The notes: a model not told the origin generated them from the letters alone. Positions 1 to 12,043 are shown, numbered from the stretch's first letter. The stretch is 64,000 nt of DNA from Rahnella ecdela (GCF_019049625.1 NZ_JAFMOY010000126.1:62001-126000), one strand, 5' to 3'. Translations and numbers: made by a program.

Positions 1-87
1 AGATGCCAGCAGCAGTGAGAATCTCACTAACCCCAGCTTGACCATCAGATCGACATAATACTGCGCTAAAACCCGGATTTGCTTCAT
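1..87 (-). CDS. arcB: Aerobic respiration control sensor kinase ArcB, N-terminal fragment cut by the window edge
   Basis: Reading the minus strand from the ATG at 85-87 gives 29 codons beginning MKQIRVLAQYYVDLM, nearly identical to the start of E. coli ArcB. ArcB is the inner-membrane hybrid histidine kinase that senses quinone redox state and phosphorylates ArcA. Only the cytoplasmic N-terminal tail and the beginning of the first membrane helix are present; the rest lies beyond position 1. It diverges from gltB. In E. coli the gene yhcC sits between arcB and gltB, but it is absent here. Confidence 0.93.
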   Translation of the reverse strand, partial: MKQIRVLAQYYVDLMVKLGLVRFSLLLAS

Positions 88-958
88 AACGGTTCCCTTA
101 AAACGAAGACGTCTGAATCATACCGCAAAACCTCCCCTGCGTGATGGCGGGGTCATCATTGAGCATGAAGTTTGTGAGATGCACCGTACAAGGGCTGGTC
201 ATGGTGCAATGCAGGAAATAAGGGCAGAGTTATTGACTATTTTGCAGGGTGATATTATTAATATCGACCGGCTTTATCAGGCTGATAAAGTTGCCAAATG
301 CCCTGTGGCTAACATCTTTTCCTTTAATCCTCCGAATTCTTTCATTCTCGGCGCCTTTAGCGCAGGCATAACTATTCATTATTACTGCAAATAAAGTCAT
401 TCCCGGTGATATGAATAATTCTTATTACTCACACCGTTCAGACACATTATTACTGTCAGGTTAAAAACAGTGACAAACCGCATGCCCGCAGACTTTTCCA
501 GTATAAAATACTGGTAAATAAGCACCTGCCAGCACGGTGCGGAGATCTGGAGCTTTCCCTATAGTGAGTCAGCTCACACTTTGCACGCTTTACCACACCG
601 ATATTATGCCATTAAAAACGTTAATTAATTTTTAGATATCAATTAGTTAATGTCTTTTATATCACTTTTAATATAAGTTAATTCGCCATTTGACCTGATG
701 GTGCTTTCTCGCTAAGTTGGGAGTCCGCTGGAAGCAATCTCGACGGGTGAGCAACTCGTCATATTTATGCAGTAATTGAAGACTCCCTCATTAAAACAAG
801 TCAACCACCACTTGTGAGAACCATCACGAGAGGCCTTTGACGGAGATGTCCGGGCAATCAACGCACCGCAAGAGTGCGCGAAATTGCGGACAAACTCTGT
901 GAATAAGACCGCTCGCGATTGGTGTGAGAGTCTCGCAGAGCCTGGGGAGGTTCACGTT
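88..958 (+). promoter_or_regulatory. Long arcB/gltB divergent intergenic region and gltB leader
   Basis: About 870 bases separate arcB from gltB with no convincing gene. The segment from about 600 to 690 is strikingly AT-rich, as expected of an Lrp-type regulatory region upstream of gltB, although no binding site can be proven by eye. A weak promoter candidate is TTGACC at 690-695 with TAAGTT at 713-718 (17-bp spacer). The bases just before the start, GGGGAGG at 944-950, form a strong ribosome binding site for the ATG at 959. The region suggests a long 5' untranslated leader. Confidence 0.55.
563..578. promoter_or_regulatory. Candidate CRP site upstream of gltB
   Basis: The sequence AGTGA-N6-TCACA matches nine of the ten core positions of the CRP consensus TGTGA-N6-TCACA. 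E. coli gltBD is known to respond to CRP and Lrp, so the location is plausible. This is a pattern match only. Confidence 0.45.
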
Positions 959-3900
959 ATGTTGTACGATAAATCCCAAGAGAGGGACAACTGTGGTTTC
1001 GGCCTGATCGCCCATATAGAAGGCGAACCTAGCCATAAGGTCGTGCGTACTGCAATTCACGCACTGGCCCGTATGCAACACCGTGGCGCGATCCTTGCTG
1101 ACGGCAAGACCGGCGACGGCTGTGGCCTTCATCTGCAAAAACCTGACCGCTTCTTCCGCATGATTGCCGAAGAACGTGGCTGGCGTCTGGCGAAAAACTA
1201 CGCCGTGGGCATGCTGTTCCTCAGCAAAGATGAAAAAGAAGCTGAGGCGAGCCGCCGCATTGTAGAAGAAGAATTGCAAAACGAGACGCTGTCCGTGGTG
1301 GGCTGGCGTGACGTTCCGACCAATCCGGACGTACTCGGTGAAATCGCGCTTTCCTCCCTGCCTCGTATCGAACAAATTTTTGTCAACGCGCCTGCCGGAT
1401 GGCGTCCGCGTGACATGGAGCGCCGCCTGTATATGGCGCGCCGCCGCATTGAGAAACGCATTCAGGATAAAGATTTCTATGTGTGCAGCTTCTCCAACGT
1501 GGTCACGATCTATAAAGGTCTGTGTATGCCTGCGGATCTGCCCCGCTTCTATTTAGACCTGGCGGACTTGCGTCTGGAATCAGCGATTTGCCTGTTCCAC
1601 CAGCGTTTCTCGACCAACACCGTTCCGCGCTGGCAACTGGCTCAGCCTTTCCGCTATCTGGCGCACAACGGCGAAATCAACACCATCACCGGTAACCGTC
1701 AGTGGGCGCGTGCCCGTGCGTATAAATTCAAAACGCCGCTGATCCCGGATCTGCAAGACGCTTCGCCATTTGTTAATGAAACCGGCTCTGACTCAAGCTC
1801 GCTGGATAACATGCTGGAACTGTTCCTGGCGGGCGGGATGGATTTGCTGCGCGCCATGCGTTTATTGGTTCCGCCAGCCTGGCAGCAAAACCCGGACATG
1901 GACGACGATCTGCGCGCGTTCTTCGATTTCAACTCCATGCACATGGAGCCGTGGGACGGTCCGGCCGGTATCGTGATGTCAGACGGTCGTTATGCAGCGT
2001 GTAACCTCGACCGTAACGGTCTGCGCCCTGCGCGTTATGTCATCACTAAAGATAAGTTGATCACCTGTGCATCTGAAGTCGGGATTTGGGATTACCAGCC
2101 TGATGAAGTGGTCGAAAAAGGCCGCGTCGGACCTGGCGAACTGATGGTGATCGACACCCGCAGCGGCAAGATCCACCACTCAGCGGAAACCGATAACGAC
2201 CTGAAAGGCCGCCATCCTTATAAGCAATGGATGGAGAAAAACGTTCAGCGTCTGGTGCCGTTCGAAGACCTGCCGGAAGACCAGGTCGGCAGCCGCGAGA
2301 TGGAAGATACCTTACTGGAAACTTTCCAGAAGCAGTTCGGCTACAGCAGCGAAGAACTCGATCAAATCATCCGCGTACTGGGTGAAAACGGTCAGGAAGC
2401 CGTCGGCTCAATGGGCGATGACACACCATTCGCCGTGCTTTCCAGCCGTCCGCGTATTGTTTATGACTACTTCCGCCAGCAGTTTGCGCAGGTCACCAAC
2501 CCGCCAATCGATCCGCTGCGTGAAGCCCACGTGATGTCCCTGGCGACCAGCATTGGCCGCGAGATGAATGTGTTCTGCGAAGCCGAAGGGCAGGCGCACC
2601 GTCTGAGCTTCAAATCGCCAATCCTGCTGTGGTCTGACTTTAAACAGCTCACCACGCTCGACAGCAAACACTATCGCGCTGAAACACTGGATCTGACCTA
2701 CGATCCGACCGAACAAAATATGGAGCAGTTCGTCCAGAAACTCTGTGACGAAGGCGAACAGAAAGTGCGTAACGGCGCGGTTCTGCTGGTGCTGTCTGAC
2801 CGCAATATTGCCCCGAACCGCCTGCCGCTGCCTGCACCTATGGCCGTCGGCGCGCTGCAACTGCGTCTGGTTGAGAAAAGCCTGCGCTGCGATGCCAATA
2901 TCATTGTTGAAACCGCCAGCGCCCGTGACCCCCACCATTTCGCCGTACTGATTGGTTTCGGTGCGACGGCGGTTTACCCGTATCTGGCCTACGAAACGCT
3001 GGCCAAACTGGTCGATACGCAGGTTATCGAGAAGAAATACCGTGAAGTGATGCTGAACTACCGTAACGGCATCAACAAAGGTCTTTACAAGATCATGTCC
3101 AAAATGGGCATCTCGACGGTCGCCTCTTACCGCTGCTCCAAACTGTTTGAAGCGGTCGGTCTGGCGAAGGATCTGTGCAATACCTGTTTCAATGGCGTGG
3201 TCAGCCGTATCGGCGGTGCCGGTTACAGCGATTTCGAACAGGATTTACTGAATCTGTCCAAACGCGCGTGGCTGAAACGCAAGACGCTGGATCAGGGAGG
3301 TCTGCTGAAATTTGTCCACGGTGGCGAATATCACTCTTACAACCCGGACGTGGTTACCACACTGCAAACCGCAGTGAATAGCGGTGATTACGACGATTAT
3401 AAAAAGTACGCCAAACTGGTTAACGAACGCCCGGTCGCCACACTGCGTGACCTGCTGAAAGTGACACCAAAAGGTCAGCCGATCCCTGTTGATCAGGTTG
3501 AACCAGCGGAAGGTTTGTATACCCGCTTCGATACGGCAGCGATGTCTATCGGTGCGTTAAGCCCGGAAGCACATGAGTCTCTGGCTGAAGCGATGAACAG
3601 CATCGGTGGTCGTTCAAACTCCGGCGAAGGCGGCGAAGATCCTGCGCGTTACGGCACCAATAAAGTGTCCCGTATCAAACAGGTGGCTTCCGGCCGTTTC
3701 GGTGTGACACCGGCATATCTGGTCAATGCTGACGTTATTCAGATCAAAGTCGCACAGGGTGCAAAACCAGGTGAAGGTGGTCAGTTGCCGGGTGACAAAG
3801 TGACGCCGTACATCGCGAAGCTGCGTTATTCCGTGCCGGGTGTCACTCTGATTTCTCCACCGCCACACCACGATATTTATTCTATCGAGGATCTGGCGCA

Positions 3901-5416
3901 GCTGATTTTCGACCTGAAACAGGTCAACCCAAAAGCGATGATTTCGGTGAAACTGGTTTCTGAACCGGGCGTCGGTACTATCGCTGTCGGCGTGGCGAAA
4001 GCCTATGCGGACCTTATCACTATCGCCGGCTACGATGGCGGCACCGGCGCAAGCCCGCTGTCTTCGGTGAAATACGCCGGTTGTCCGTGGGAACTGGGTC
4101 TGGTAGAAACACAACAGGCACTGGTCGCCAACGGCCTGCGTCACAAAATCCGTCTGCAGGTGGATGGCGGCCTGAAAACGGGCCTCGACATCATCAAGGC
4201 CGCGATTCTGGGTGCAGAAAGCTTCGGTTTCGGTACCGGTCCGATGGTCGCGCTGGGTTGTAAATACCTGCGTATTTGTCACCTGAACAACTGCGCAACG
4301 GGCGTGGCAACTCAGGATGACAAACTGCGTCGCAACCACTATCACGGCCTGCCAGAACGTGTGGTGAACTACTTTAAGTTCATCACTCAGGAAACCCGTG
4401 AAATCATGGCCGAACTGGGCGTCAGCCAGCTGGTGGACTTGATTGGTCGTACCGATCTGCTGACTGAGCTGGACGGTTTCACTGCCAAGCAAAACAATCT
4501 CGACCTCTCTGCGATGCTGGCGACTGCCACACCGCATGAAGGCAAAGCGGTGTACTGCACCGAAAGCAACCCGGCGTTTGATAAGGGTCAGCTGAACAAA
4601 GACATTCTGGAGCAGGCTGCTCCGCACATTGAGTCCAAGCAGAGCAAAGCGTTCTACTTTGATATCCGCAACACTGACCGCTCCGTTGGCGCAATGTTGT
4701 CCGGTGCAATTGCTGAGAAACATGGCGATCAGGGTATGGCGGCCGATCCGGTGCGAATTAACTTCAACGGCACCGCAGGCCAGAGCTTCGGCGTCTGGAA
4801 CGCAGGCGGCGTAGATTTAATGCTGACCGGCGACGCGAACGACTACGTGGGCAAAGGCATGGCCGGTGGCCGTATTGCTATCCGTCCGCCAATCGGTTCA
4901 GCGTTCCGCAGCCACGAAGCCAGCATTATCGGTAACACCTGTCTGTACGGCGCAACCGGCGGCAAGTTGTTTGCAGCGGGTCGTGCGGGTGAACGTTTCG
5001 CGGTGCGTAACTCCGGTGCTATCACCGTAGTCGAAGGTATCGGCGATAACGGTTGTGAATACATGACCGGCGGCATTGTTTGTGTTCTTGGCCGTACCGG
5101 CGTCAACTTCGGCGCAGGCATGACCGGTGGCTTCGCCTATGTTCTTGATGAAGACGGCGAATTCCGCAAACGCGTTAACCCGGAACTGGTTGAAGTCCTG
5201 GAAGTGGCCGAACTGGCTATCCATGAAGAGCATCTGCGCGGTTTGATCATCGAACACGTACAGTTGACCGCATCGACCCGTGGTGAAGAGATTTTGGCGA
5301 ACTGGCCGGAATGGGCGCCTAAATTTGCCCTGGTAAAACCGAAGTCCAGTGATGTCAAAGCATTGTTGGGTCACCGTAGTCGTTCCGCAGCTGAGCTGCG
5401 GGTACAAGCGCAGTAA
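959..5416 (+). CDS. gltB: Glutamate synthase [NADPH] large subunit
   Basis: The alpha subunit of GOGAT converts 2-oxoglutarate plus glutamine to two glutamates in ammonia assimilation. The product is 1485 residues when started at ATG 959, which follows GGGGAGG. The start MLYDKS matches E. coli, and an 11-residue propeptide precedes the catalytic Cys12 of the N-terminal class II glutamine amidotransferase domain (CGFGLIAHIEGE). The central FMN-binding synthase domain and a C-terminal beta-helix (GXXG repeats such as GGIVCVLG) follow. The 3Fe-4S cysteines are seen in CKYLRICHLNNCATG. The open frame extends upstream of 959, but that extension lacks homology and a ribosome site. It lies 9 bp from gltD, forming an operon. 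Confidence 0.97.
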   Translation: MLYDKSQERDNCGFGLIAHIEGEPSHKVVRTAIHALARMQHRGAILADGKTGDGCGLHLQKPDRFFRMIAEERGWRLAKNYAVGMLFLSKDEKEAEASRRIVEEELQNETLSVVGWRDVPTNPDVLGEIALSSLPRIEQIFVNAPAGWRPRDMERRLYMARRRIEKRIQDKDFYVCSFSNVVTIYKGLCMPADLPRFYLDLADLRLESAICLFHQRFSTNTVPRWQLAQPFRYLAHNGEINTITGNRQWARARAYKFKTPLIPDLQDASPFVNETGSDSSSLDNMLELFLAGGMDLLRAMRLLVPPAWQQNPDMDDDLRAFFDFNSMHMEPWDGPAGIVMSDGRYAACNLDRNGLRPARYVITKDKLITCASEVGIWDYQPDEVVEKGRVGPGELMVIDTRSGKIHHSAETDNDLKGRHPYKQWMEKNVQRLVPFEDLPEDQVGSREMEDTLLETFQKQFGYSSEELDQIIRVLGENGQEAVGSMGDDTPFAVLSSRPRIVYDYFRQQFAQVTNPPIDPLREAHVMSLATSIGREMNVFCEAEGQAHRLSFKSPILLWSDFKQLTTLDSKHYRAETLDLTYDPTEQNMEQFVQKLCDEGEQKVRNGAVLLVLSDRNIAPNRLPLPAPMAVGALQLRLVEKSLRCDANIIVETASARDPHHFAVLIGFGATAVYPYLAYETLAKLVDTQVIEKKYREVMLNYRNGINKGLYKIMSKMGISTVASYRCSKLFEAVGLAKDLCNTCFNGVVSRIGGAGYSDFEQDLLNLSKRAWLKRKTLDQGGLLKFVHGGEYHSYNPDVVTTLQTAVNSGDYDDYKKYAKLVNERPVATLRDLLKVTPKGQPIPVDQVEPAEGLYTRFDTAAMSIGALSPEAHESLAEAMNSIGGRSNSGEGGEDPARYGTNKVSRIKQVASGRFGVTPAYLVNADVIQIKVAQGAKPGEGGQLPGDKVTPYIAKLRYSVPGVTLISPPPHHDIYSIEDLAQLIFDLKQVNPKAMISVKLVSEPGVGTIAVGVAKAYADLITIAGYDGGTGASPLSSVKYAGCPWELGLVETQQALVANGLRHKIRLQVDGGLKTGLDIIKAAILGAESFGFGTGPMVALGCKYLRICHLNNCATGVATQDDKLRRNHYHGLPERVVNYFKFITQETREIMAELGVSQLVDLIGRTDLLTELDGFTAKQNNLDLSAMLATATPHEGKAVYCTESNPAFDKGQLNKDILEQAAPHIESKQSKAFYFDIRNTDRSVGAMLSGAIAEKHGDQGMAADPVRINFNGTAGQSFGVWNAGGVDLMLTGDANDYVGKGMAGGRIAIRPPIGSAFRSHEASIIGNTCLYGATGGKLFAAGRAGERFAVRNSGAITVVEGIGDNGCEYMTGGIVCVLGRTGVNFGAGMTGGFAYVLDEDGEFRKRVNPELVEVLEVAELAIHEEHLRGLIIEHVQLTASTRGEEILANWPEWAPKFALVKPKSSDVKALLGHRSRSAAELRVQAQ

Positions 5417-6844
<1,428 letters not shown>

Positions 6845-6860
6845 TCCGTTCTGTCATGAA

Positions 6861-6897
6861 AACGGGGCTGCCAGCGATGGTAGCCCCGTTGTTTTTT
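6861..6897. terminator. Bidirectional terminator between gltD and nanK
   Basis: The stem AACGGGGCTGCCA / TGGTAGCCCCGTT with a GCGA loop is followed by GTTTTTT on the plus strand. On the minus strand the loop also follows the nanK stop, so the hairpin can serve both convergent operons. Confidence 0.88.
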
Positions 6898-7786
6898 AAG
6901 CAGATTTATTCCAGAACGTCATATCCTGCGCCAGTAACGCCGCGCCCCGCAAACCGGCGTCATGCTGATGTTTTGCCATCAAAAGCGGTACGCGACAAAC
7001 CTCAGGTTCTTCATTAAGAAACGTTTTAACCTGCCCTAAATAGCCTTCCGCCAGACCAATACTTCCGCCCATCACCACGCACTGACAATCGGTCGCCACT
7101 CTAATATCCGCTATCAACCGCGCCAGCACACGGGCAGAACGCTGTATCAGTTCTTGTGCCTGCAAATGCCCCGCTGCCGCATGAACAAAAATCTGTTTTG
7201 CCGTGCAACCGGCTAAATCGCCGCTTGCTGCGCTGGCCATCCCGCGTCCGGATGCTATCGCTTCAACGCAGCCCATACGGCCACAGCCGCAGCGTGGTCC
7301 GTGCGGATCCGCCAGCATATGACCGAAATGCCCCGCCAGCCCTTGCGTACCGGTCAGCAGCTTGCCGTTACTCACCATTCCGCCGCCGACGCCGGTCGAG
7401 ACGGTGAGAAATACCATATCCGTTATATCGGCTGAAAGTGCGTGGTACTCAGCCCTGGCAGCCGCCTGTGCGTCGTTTACCGCCATACACGGGAGTTGCG
7501 TCAGACGCGAAATCACATCGACCAGAGGAAAATGGCTAAGTCCGCCGAGATTATCCGGATTCAGCGCTGTGAGAACCCCATGCCTGATGATCCCGGTAGA
7601 AGCGACCGCAACACGCTGCGCCTGTGAAACCAGCGGTGCGACCAGTTCAGCCAGCGCGGCCTGCAAAGCATCCTGTGTTTTGCTCGCGGGCGTGGGGATT
7701 TCCCTTCTTCCGCTGAGATTTAACGCGCTGTCTGCCAGTGCCGCCGCCAGTTTGGTGCCGCCAATATCGACAACCAGCGTGGTCAT
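6896..7786 (-). CDS. nanK: N-acetylmannosamine kinase
   Basis: A ROK-family sugar kinase of 296 residues that phosphorylates ManNAc in sialic acid catabolism. The N-terminal phosphate-binding motif [13 protein letters not shown] is visible. The ROK signature [12 protein letters not shown] with the zinc cluster [10 protein letters not shown] lies around residues 150-175. It is the last gene of nanATEK; its ATG overlaps the nanE stop by 4 bases (ATGA), which indicates translational coupling. The assignment over other ROK kinases rests on context and similarity to E. coli NanK. Confidence 0.93.
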   Translation of the reverse strand: MTTLVVDIGGTKLAAALADSALNLSGRREIPTPASKTQDALQAALAELVAPLVSQAQRVAVASTGIIRHGVLTALNPDNLGGLSHFPLVDVISRLTQLPCMAVNDAQAAARAEYHALSADITDMVFLTVSTGVGGGMVSNGKLLTGTQGLAGHFGHMLADPHGPRCGCGRMGCVEAIASGRGMASAASGDLAGCTAKQIFVHAAAGHLQAQELIQRSARVLARLIADIRVATDCQCVVMGGSIGLAEGYLGQVKTFLNEEPEVCRVPLLMAKHQHDAGLRGAALLAQDMTFWNKSA

Positions 7787-8472
7787 TTCGCGACCTTTAC
7801 GATCTCATCCCGAAACCACTGGCAGACGTGCTCAAGACGGGTAATGGCAGAACCCACCGTCACCGCCCATGCCCCGAATTGCATTGCCTGAGCGGCCAGA
7901 GCTGGCGAGTTATAGCGCCCTTCGGCAATCACACGGCAACCTTCATCGCTGAGCGCTTTCACTAATTCAAAGTCAGGCTCTTGTGGCGTTTGCTCTGTGG
8001 TATAGCCGGATAATGTCGTGCCGATAATATCTGCCCCCATCCGGTGACATTTCAGGCCGTCTTCCTGTGAGGAACAATCAGCCATTGCCAGCAGCTGATG
8101 CTGATGAATTCGTGCCAGTAATTTTGCCACCGGCACTGGCCTTTCGCGCTCAGTGCCGTCAAAAGCAATAATGCTGGCTCCCGCTGCGGCCAGCGCATCA
8201 ACGTCTTCCAGAAAAGGCGTGATACGCACCGGCGAGTCAGTAAGGTCACGTTTCATAATGCCGATGATCGGCACAGACACCAGAGCGTGTGTGGCTTTCA
8301 GGTTTTCGATACCCTCGATACGCAACGCCACCGCACCAGCCTGTTCTGCTGCCAGTGCCATCGCGGCCACAATCTCAGGCTTATCCAGCGGACTGCCCTG
8401 AACCGGCTGACAGGACACAATCAGTCCGCCAGCCTTTGCAATCTCTGCATCCAGTTTTTCAAGCAATGACAT
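7783..8472 (-). CDS. nanE: N-acetylmannosamine-6-phosphate 2-epimerase
   Basis: A TIM-barrel epimerase of 229 residues converting ManNAc-6-P to GlcNAc-6-P, the step after NanK. Recognisable segments are [16 protein letters not shown] near the N terminus and [18 protein letters not shown] with [13 protein letters not shown] near the C terminus. The start is placed at ATG 8470-8472 because GGGAG lies seven bases upstream and the product then begins like E. coli NanE; an upstream in-frame ATG gives only five extra residues. It lies 18 bp downstream of nanT. Confidence 0.93.
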   Translation of the reverse strand: MSLLEKLDAEIAKAGGLIVSCQPVQGSPLDKPEIVAAMALAAEQAGAVALRIEGIENLKATHALVSVPIIGIMKRDLTDSPVRITPFLEDVDALAAAGASIIAFDGTERERPVPVAKLLARIHQHQLLAMADCSSQEDGLKCHRMGADIIGTTLSGYTTEQTPQEPDFELVKALSDEGCRVIAEGRYNSPALAAQAMQFGAWAVTVGSAITRLEHVCQWFRDEIVKVAK

Positions 8473-8490
8473 AAAAACTCCCTGCAAAAT

Positions 8491-9984
8491 TCAGTTTCTG
8501 ATCAATCCGTTTTTCGGATTTTCTGGCTTCGGTTTTTTCAGTGCACCGCTGAAAGGTTTGCCATCAATCGTGTCATGCGTGCGTAAGGCTTCAGGATGAA
8601 CCCAGCGCTGAATGCGTGACGGCATATCCAGCCCGATCAACAAAATCACCACAAACGTCAGTCCGAAGGACAGTGAAGCCAGCGCAGTACCGAGATCCAG
8701 ACGCTGGGCAATCGCCACCCCGATAACCGGTGCCAGTGCGCCACCCAGCGCACCGACGTTGTAGGTAAAGCCCAGTCCCGCCGCACGTTGTTCAGTATCG
8801 AAATAACCACCAATCAGTTTAGGCAGAATGCCGGAGATGCCCTGGCCTAACATTTGTTGCAGGAATAACAGTAAACCCAACACCCAGATATTTCCGCCGC
8901 CGATAGCAAATACCGGAATAATGAGCAGCTGCGAGGCCAGTAAGCTGTAAACGTAGGCTTTGCGCGTTCCCAGCCAGTCGCCGAGAAAGCCGCCCACACA
9001 GCAACCGACCGCTGCGCCAAAGCCGCTGAAGAACAGCACATGAGCCACCAGCGTCGGGGAATAGGCCAGTTCGGTTTTTAAGTAAGTCGGTAACAGCGCC
9101 TGAATCGGCCAGGAGTAAAGGAAAGCAAAGAAGACGACGACCATCAGTGTGACACCGGTCGGCCAGCGTTTACCGCTGCCCTGCACCATAAAGCTGATGA
9201 AAACAGCGGCGCAAACCAGCCCCAGAACAGCAATCACCGCAGCGCTGCCCACGTCCCCGGCGAAACAGAAATATAATGCAGCGGCTGCGATTATCGTCAT
9301 ACCGACGTTGATGACCCGATGCTTGCCGCGATAGAGGATATCCACCATGGTTCTGACTGGTTTCTTATGGGCAAACTTCGCCTGCCAGTCTTCCGCTTCC
9401 GGAATGTTTTTACGCAGCCAGAGGGCGAAAATAATCGGCAGGATGCCGATGAAAAACAACGCGCGCCAGCCCCATACCGGCACCACGACGCTGTAAACCT
9501 GCGCGGCAATCACGGCACCGACCGAGAAACCTGAAATCAGAAACCCGCTGGCTTTATTGCGTAAATGCTTTGGCCAGCTTTCGATGACATACGAGGCGCT
9601 TGAGCCGTATTCGCCCGCCATACCCATGCCGATAATCAGGCCTGCGAGGAACATCACCGTGAAATTGGGCGCAAAGCCGCAGGCGAGCGTCCCGACAGAA
9701 AACAGCACGATACTGGTGATCATCGCCAGTTTACGGCCATAACGGTCGCCCATCGCGCCAAGCAATAACCCGCCAAACCAGCGGGAAATAAACGCCGCAG
9801 AAATCAGACTTGCCGCCTGAACGCCGGTCAGGTCGAACTCGCTCTTAATTTCTGTCAGCACTAATGCGATCAGGACAAAATCAAAACCATCCAAAAGGTA
9901 GCCAATCCAGGCGGCCGAAAATGCTTTCCATTGCGGTTTAGTCAAATGGCGAAACCATGAGATCTGTCGGGCATTGTTACGCAT
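8491..9984 (-). CDS. nanT: Sialic acid (N-acetylneuraminate):H+ symporter
   Basis: A major facilitator superfamily protein of 497 residues with about 14 hydrophobic segments, imported into the inner membrane. MFS loop motifs such as [14 protein letters not shown] (between helices 2 and 3) and [13 protein letters not shown] in the second half are present. The extra pair of helices in the middle is characteristic of NanT compared with 12-helix relatives. It takes up free Neu5Ac for NanA. It sits between nanA and nanE in the operon, after an 88-bp gap that contains a hairpin. Confidence 0.93.
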   Translation of the reverse strand: MRNNARQISWFRHLTKPQWKAFSAAWIGYLLDGFDFVLIALVLTEIKSEFDLTGVQAASLISAAFISRWFGGLLLGAMGDRYGRKLAMITSIVLFSVGTLACGFAPNFTVMFLAGLIIGMGMAGEYGSSASYVIESWPKHLRNKASGFLISGFSVGAVIAAQVYSVVVPVWGWRALFFIGILPIIFALWLRKNIPEAEDWQAKFAHKKPVRTMVDILYRGKHRVINVGMTIIAAAALYFCFAGDVGSAAVIAVLGLVCAAVFISFMVQGSGKRWPTGVTLMVVVFFAFLYSWPIQALLPTYLKTELAYSPTLVAHVLFFSGFGAAVGCCVGGFLGDWLGTRKAYVYSLLASQLLIIPVFAIGGGNIWVLGLLLFLQQMLGQGISGILPKLIGGYFDTEQRAAGLGFTYNVGALGGALAPVIGVAIAQRLDLGTALASLSFGLTFVVILLIGLDMPSRIQRWVHPEALRTHDTIDGKPFSGALKKPKPENPKNGLIRN

Positions 9985-10046
9985 AAATCACCCCCGGGCG
10001 GATTAGCATTAACCCACCCTTTGGTCAGGACTGATAAAGGATTATT

Positions 10047-10067
10047 GATGCCGGAAATCCCGGCATC
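10047..10067. other. Intercistronic hairpin between nanA and nanT
   Basis: A perfect 8-bp stem GATGCCGG / CCGGCATC encloses five bases. On the transcribed (minus) strand it lacks a following U-tract, so it is more likely an mRNA-stabilising or processing structure than a full terminator. Confidence 0.6.
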
Positions 10068-10072
10068 CGGAT

Positions 10073-10972
10073 TCAGAACGTGCTGCGTTCCACCTGAAGC
10101 TGCGTGGCCAGCGCCTTAAGGGCTGGCAGATATTGTTCATCCACCGGCGCAAAAGGTTTGCGGCACAGCGGCACGGCAACGATATCCATGTAATGCAGAA
10201 TCGTTTTCAGTCCGCGGAATACGCCCGTTTTGATCAGCAAATCGATGACCTTGTTGCACTCACTTTGCAGATGCATGGCGCGCTGTATGTCCCCTTCCTG
10301 TACGGCTTTTTTGATGGCCATATAACGCCAGCCCATCACGTTGTACGTGCTGCCAATTCCGCCATCTGCCCCTGCCAGCAGGCCGGATGCAAAGATTTCG
10401 TCGTAACCGTTGTAAAGCACTAAATCAGGATGCGCACGGCGGATTTTTTCCATTTGATACAAATCGCCGGACGTTTGTTTAAGCGCACCCACGCCGGGCA
10501 GTTTGATCAGCGTGTCGATCTGATCCAGCGTAAGTTTCACGCCGCTAAGTGCCGGAATGTTGTAAACCACCATCGGCAGACCTTCGGCGGAATCCGTGAC
10601 CGCGCGGTAGTGATCGCAGTGTTCATTAAAGCTGAAAGGATAGTAGAAAGGCGTCACTGCGGAGACGGCATCAAAGCCGTAACGGTGTGCGGCGGCGGCC
10701 AGCGTCTGGCTTTCACGGGTGCTGATGGCGCCGACATGGGCGATCAGTGTCACCTTTCCTTTGGCTTCTTCCGCCACGATTTCCAGCACCTGTTCGCGCT
10801 CCTGCAGGCTTTGCAGAAAAGCTTCACCGGTAGAACCGCCAATGTACAGGCCATCGATTCCCTGTTCGATATTGAAACGCACCAGACGGCGCAGGCTGTC
10901 GGTATCTACCTGTTGTTGCTGATTAAAAGGAGTGAGCAATGCCGGCATCACGCCCCGCAGATTCTGTTTCAT
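10073..10972 (-). CDS. nanA: N-acetylneuraminate lyase
   Basis: A class I aldolase of 299 residues that splits Neu5Ac into ManNAc and pyruvate. The DapA/NanA barrel shows the substrate motif [11 protein letters not shown] (about residues 45-55), the catalytic tyrosine in [10 protein letters not shown] and the Schiff-base lysine in GALKQTSGD. The start at ATG 10970-10972 is chosen by alignment with E. coli NanA ([16 protein letters not shown]) and an AGGA upstream. The longer open frame reads through the operator and is rejected. First structural gene of nanATEK. Confidence 0.95.
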   Translation of the reverse strand: MKQNLRGVMPALLTPFNQQQQVDTDSLRRLVRFNIEQGIDGLYIGGSTGEAFLQSLQEREQVLEIVAEEAKGKVTLIAHVGAISTRESQTLAAAAHRYGFDAVSAVTPFYYPFSFNEHCDHYRAVTDSAEGLPMVVYNIPALSGVKLTLDQIDTLIKLPGVGALKQTSGDLYQMEKIRRAHPDLVLYNGYDEIFASGLLAGADGGIGSTYNVMGWRYMAIKKAVQEGDIQRAMHLQSECNKVIDLLIKTGVFRGLKTILHYMDIVAVPLCRKPFAPVDEQYLPALKALATQLQVERSTF

Positions 10973-11009
10973 AAACGCATCCTGGTTATTGGGTTTTGAG
11001 GAAATTCGA

Positions 11010-11032
11010 TATACCTTTATACCTGTTATACC
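11010..11032. promoter_or_regulatory. NanR operator: three GGTATA repeats
   Basis: On the minus strand three direct repeats of GGTATA (11027-11032, 11018-11023, 11010-11015) are spaced by 3 and 2 bases. This is the arrangement recalled for the E. coli nanATEK operator, where NanR binds and is released by Neu5Ac. It lies 38 bases upstream of the nanA start, consistent with repression of that promoter. Confidence 0.93.
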
Positions 11033-11071
11033 AGACCAAAAAACAAACACAATACAACTGAAGGTTCAGGA

Positions 11072-11087
11072 TGTGATCCCGTTCATA
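11072..11087. promoter_or_regulatory. Candidate CRP site upstream of nanA
   Basis: TGTGA-N6-TCATA matches nine of ten CRP core positions and lies 40 bp upstream of the NanR repeats. E. coli nanATEK depends on CRP-cAMP, so the placement is sensible. This is a pattern match only. Confidence 0.6.
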
Positions 11088-11153
11088 TGAAATAGTTATG
11101 GCTGATCAGAGGCGATCAAAAAGTATGCAGGGAAGATCTCAGTTCAGATCGGA

Positions 11154-11936
11154 TTATTTCTTCGATCCGCGCTTAGGCTTTGCCGCGTAATACGCTGCGA
11201 ACACACTTTTCAGATGAGTTTTCAGCGCCCCATCCGCGGCATCAGGATCACGCGCCCGGATAGCGTTGAAAATTGCGATGTGCTGTTGATAACTGACGTT
11301 GTTATGCGCGTGCAGTTCTTCCTGAGGGACGGAAGGACGCGCCGCAATCAGCCAGTCCAGCAAGGCCACATGCACGACCATGAAGATAGGATTGGCAGGA
11401 ATTTCAGCCAGTTCGCGATGGAATTCGATATCGGAACGGATGAAGAGATCGTTGTCATCCAGCGACTGACTGTTCATTTCCAGCGCTTTGCCCAGACGGT
11501 CAATCTGTTCATCGGTGGCAAACTCGGCGGCGTAACGCACCAGGCTGGATTCGAAAAACATACGCAACTGTTCGAAATGGGCAATCCCTTCCGGACGCGC
11601 CAGAAAATCAGTAGCCACACCTGACAACTCACTGATGATGGTTTCAGCGGAAGGACGGGATACGCGGGCGCGCTCACCGTTGCTGATTTGCACCAGCCCT
11701 TTGCGTTTGAGTGCCGCCAGCGCTTCACGCACGGACGGACGGCCAACATTGAAGAACGTCATCAGCTCACGTTCGGACGGCAGTTGCTCTCCTTCGGCGA
11801 ATTCACGCCTGCGGATCATCTGCTCCAGCTCCTCTTCCACCATCTCTGAAAGCTTTTTGCGCGCGAGCGGACGGCGACGCATTGCATGCCCGAAGGTGTC
11901 GCTGGTATCTGCCGGTTGTTCGTCGAATGTGCTCAT
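11154..11936 (-). CDS. nanR: Transcriptional repressor of sialic acid genes
   Basis: A GntR-family regulator of 260 residues. An N-terminal winged helix ([29 protein letters not shown], about residues 52-80) is followed by an all-helical FCD effector domain, with metal ligands expected in the [10 protein letters not shown] region and the C-terminal histidines. It lies upstream of nanA on the same strand, separated by 181 bp carrying the operator, so it can be transcribed separately. The preserved DNA-binding helix and the GGTATA repeats argue that it is the cognate repressor. Confidence 0.94.
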   Translation of the reverse strand: MSTFDEQPADTSDTFGHAMRRRPLARKKLSEMVEEELEQMIRRREFAEGEQLPSERELMTFFNVGRPSVREALAALKRKGLVQISNGERARVSRPSAETIISELSGVATDFLARPEGIAHFEQLRMFFESSLVRYAAEFATDEQIDRLGKALEMNSQSLDDNDLFIRSDIEFHRELAEIPANPIFMVVHVALLDWLIAARPSVPQEELHAHNNVSYQQHIAIFNAIRARDPDAADGALKTHLKSVFAAYYAAKPKRGSKK

Positions 11937-12043
11937 AGCGTCGGGATCAGACCCTGTTTAATGGAAGGTGTGCGAATGATTTTTTGAATGATAACACAGC
12001 AAATCTGCACAGGCGAAAGGAGAGCCGCATGAATTCAGGGCAA

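Noticed and set aside
179-394. A 71-codon open frame in the arcB-gltB interval
   Set aside because: No ribosome binding site, no recognisable protein, and it lies in regulatory DNA. A small protein cannot be fully excluded.
3614-4723. A 369-codon minus-strand open frame inside gltB
   Set aside because: Antisense shadow of the conserved GltB synthase domain with no recognisable motif and no ribosome site.
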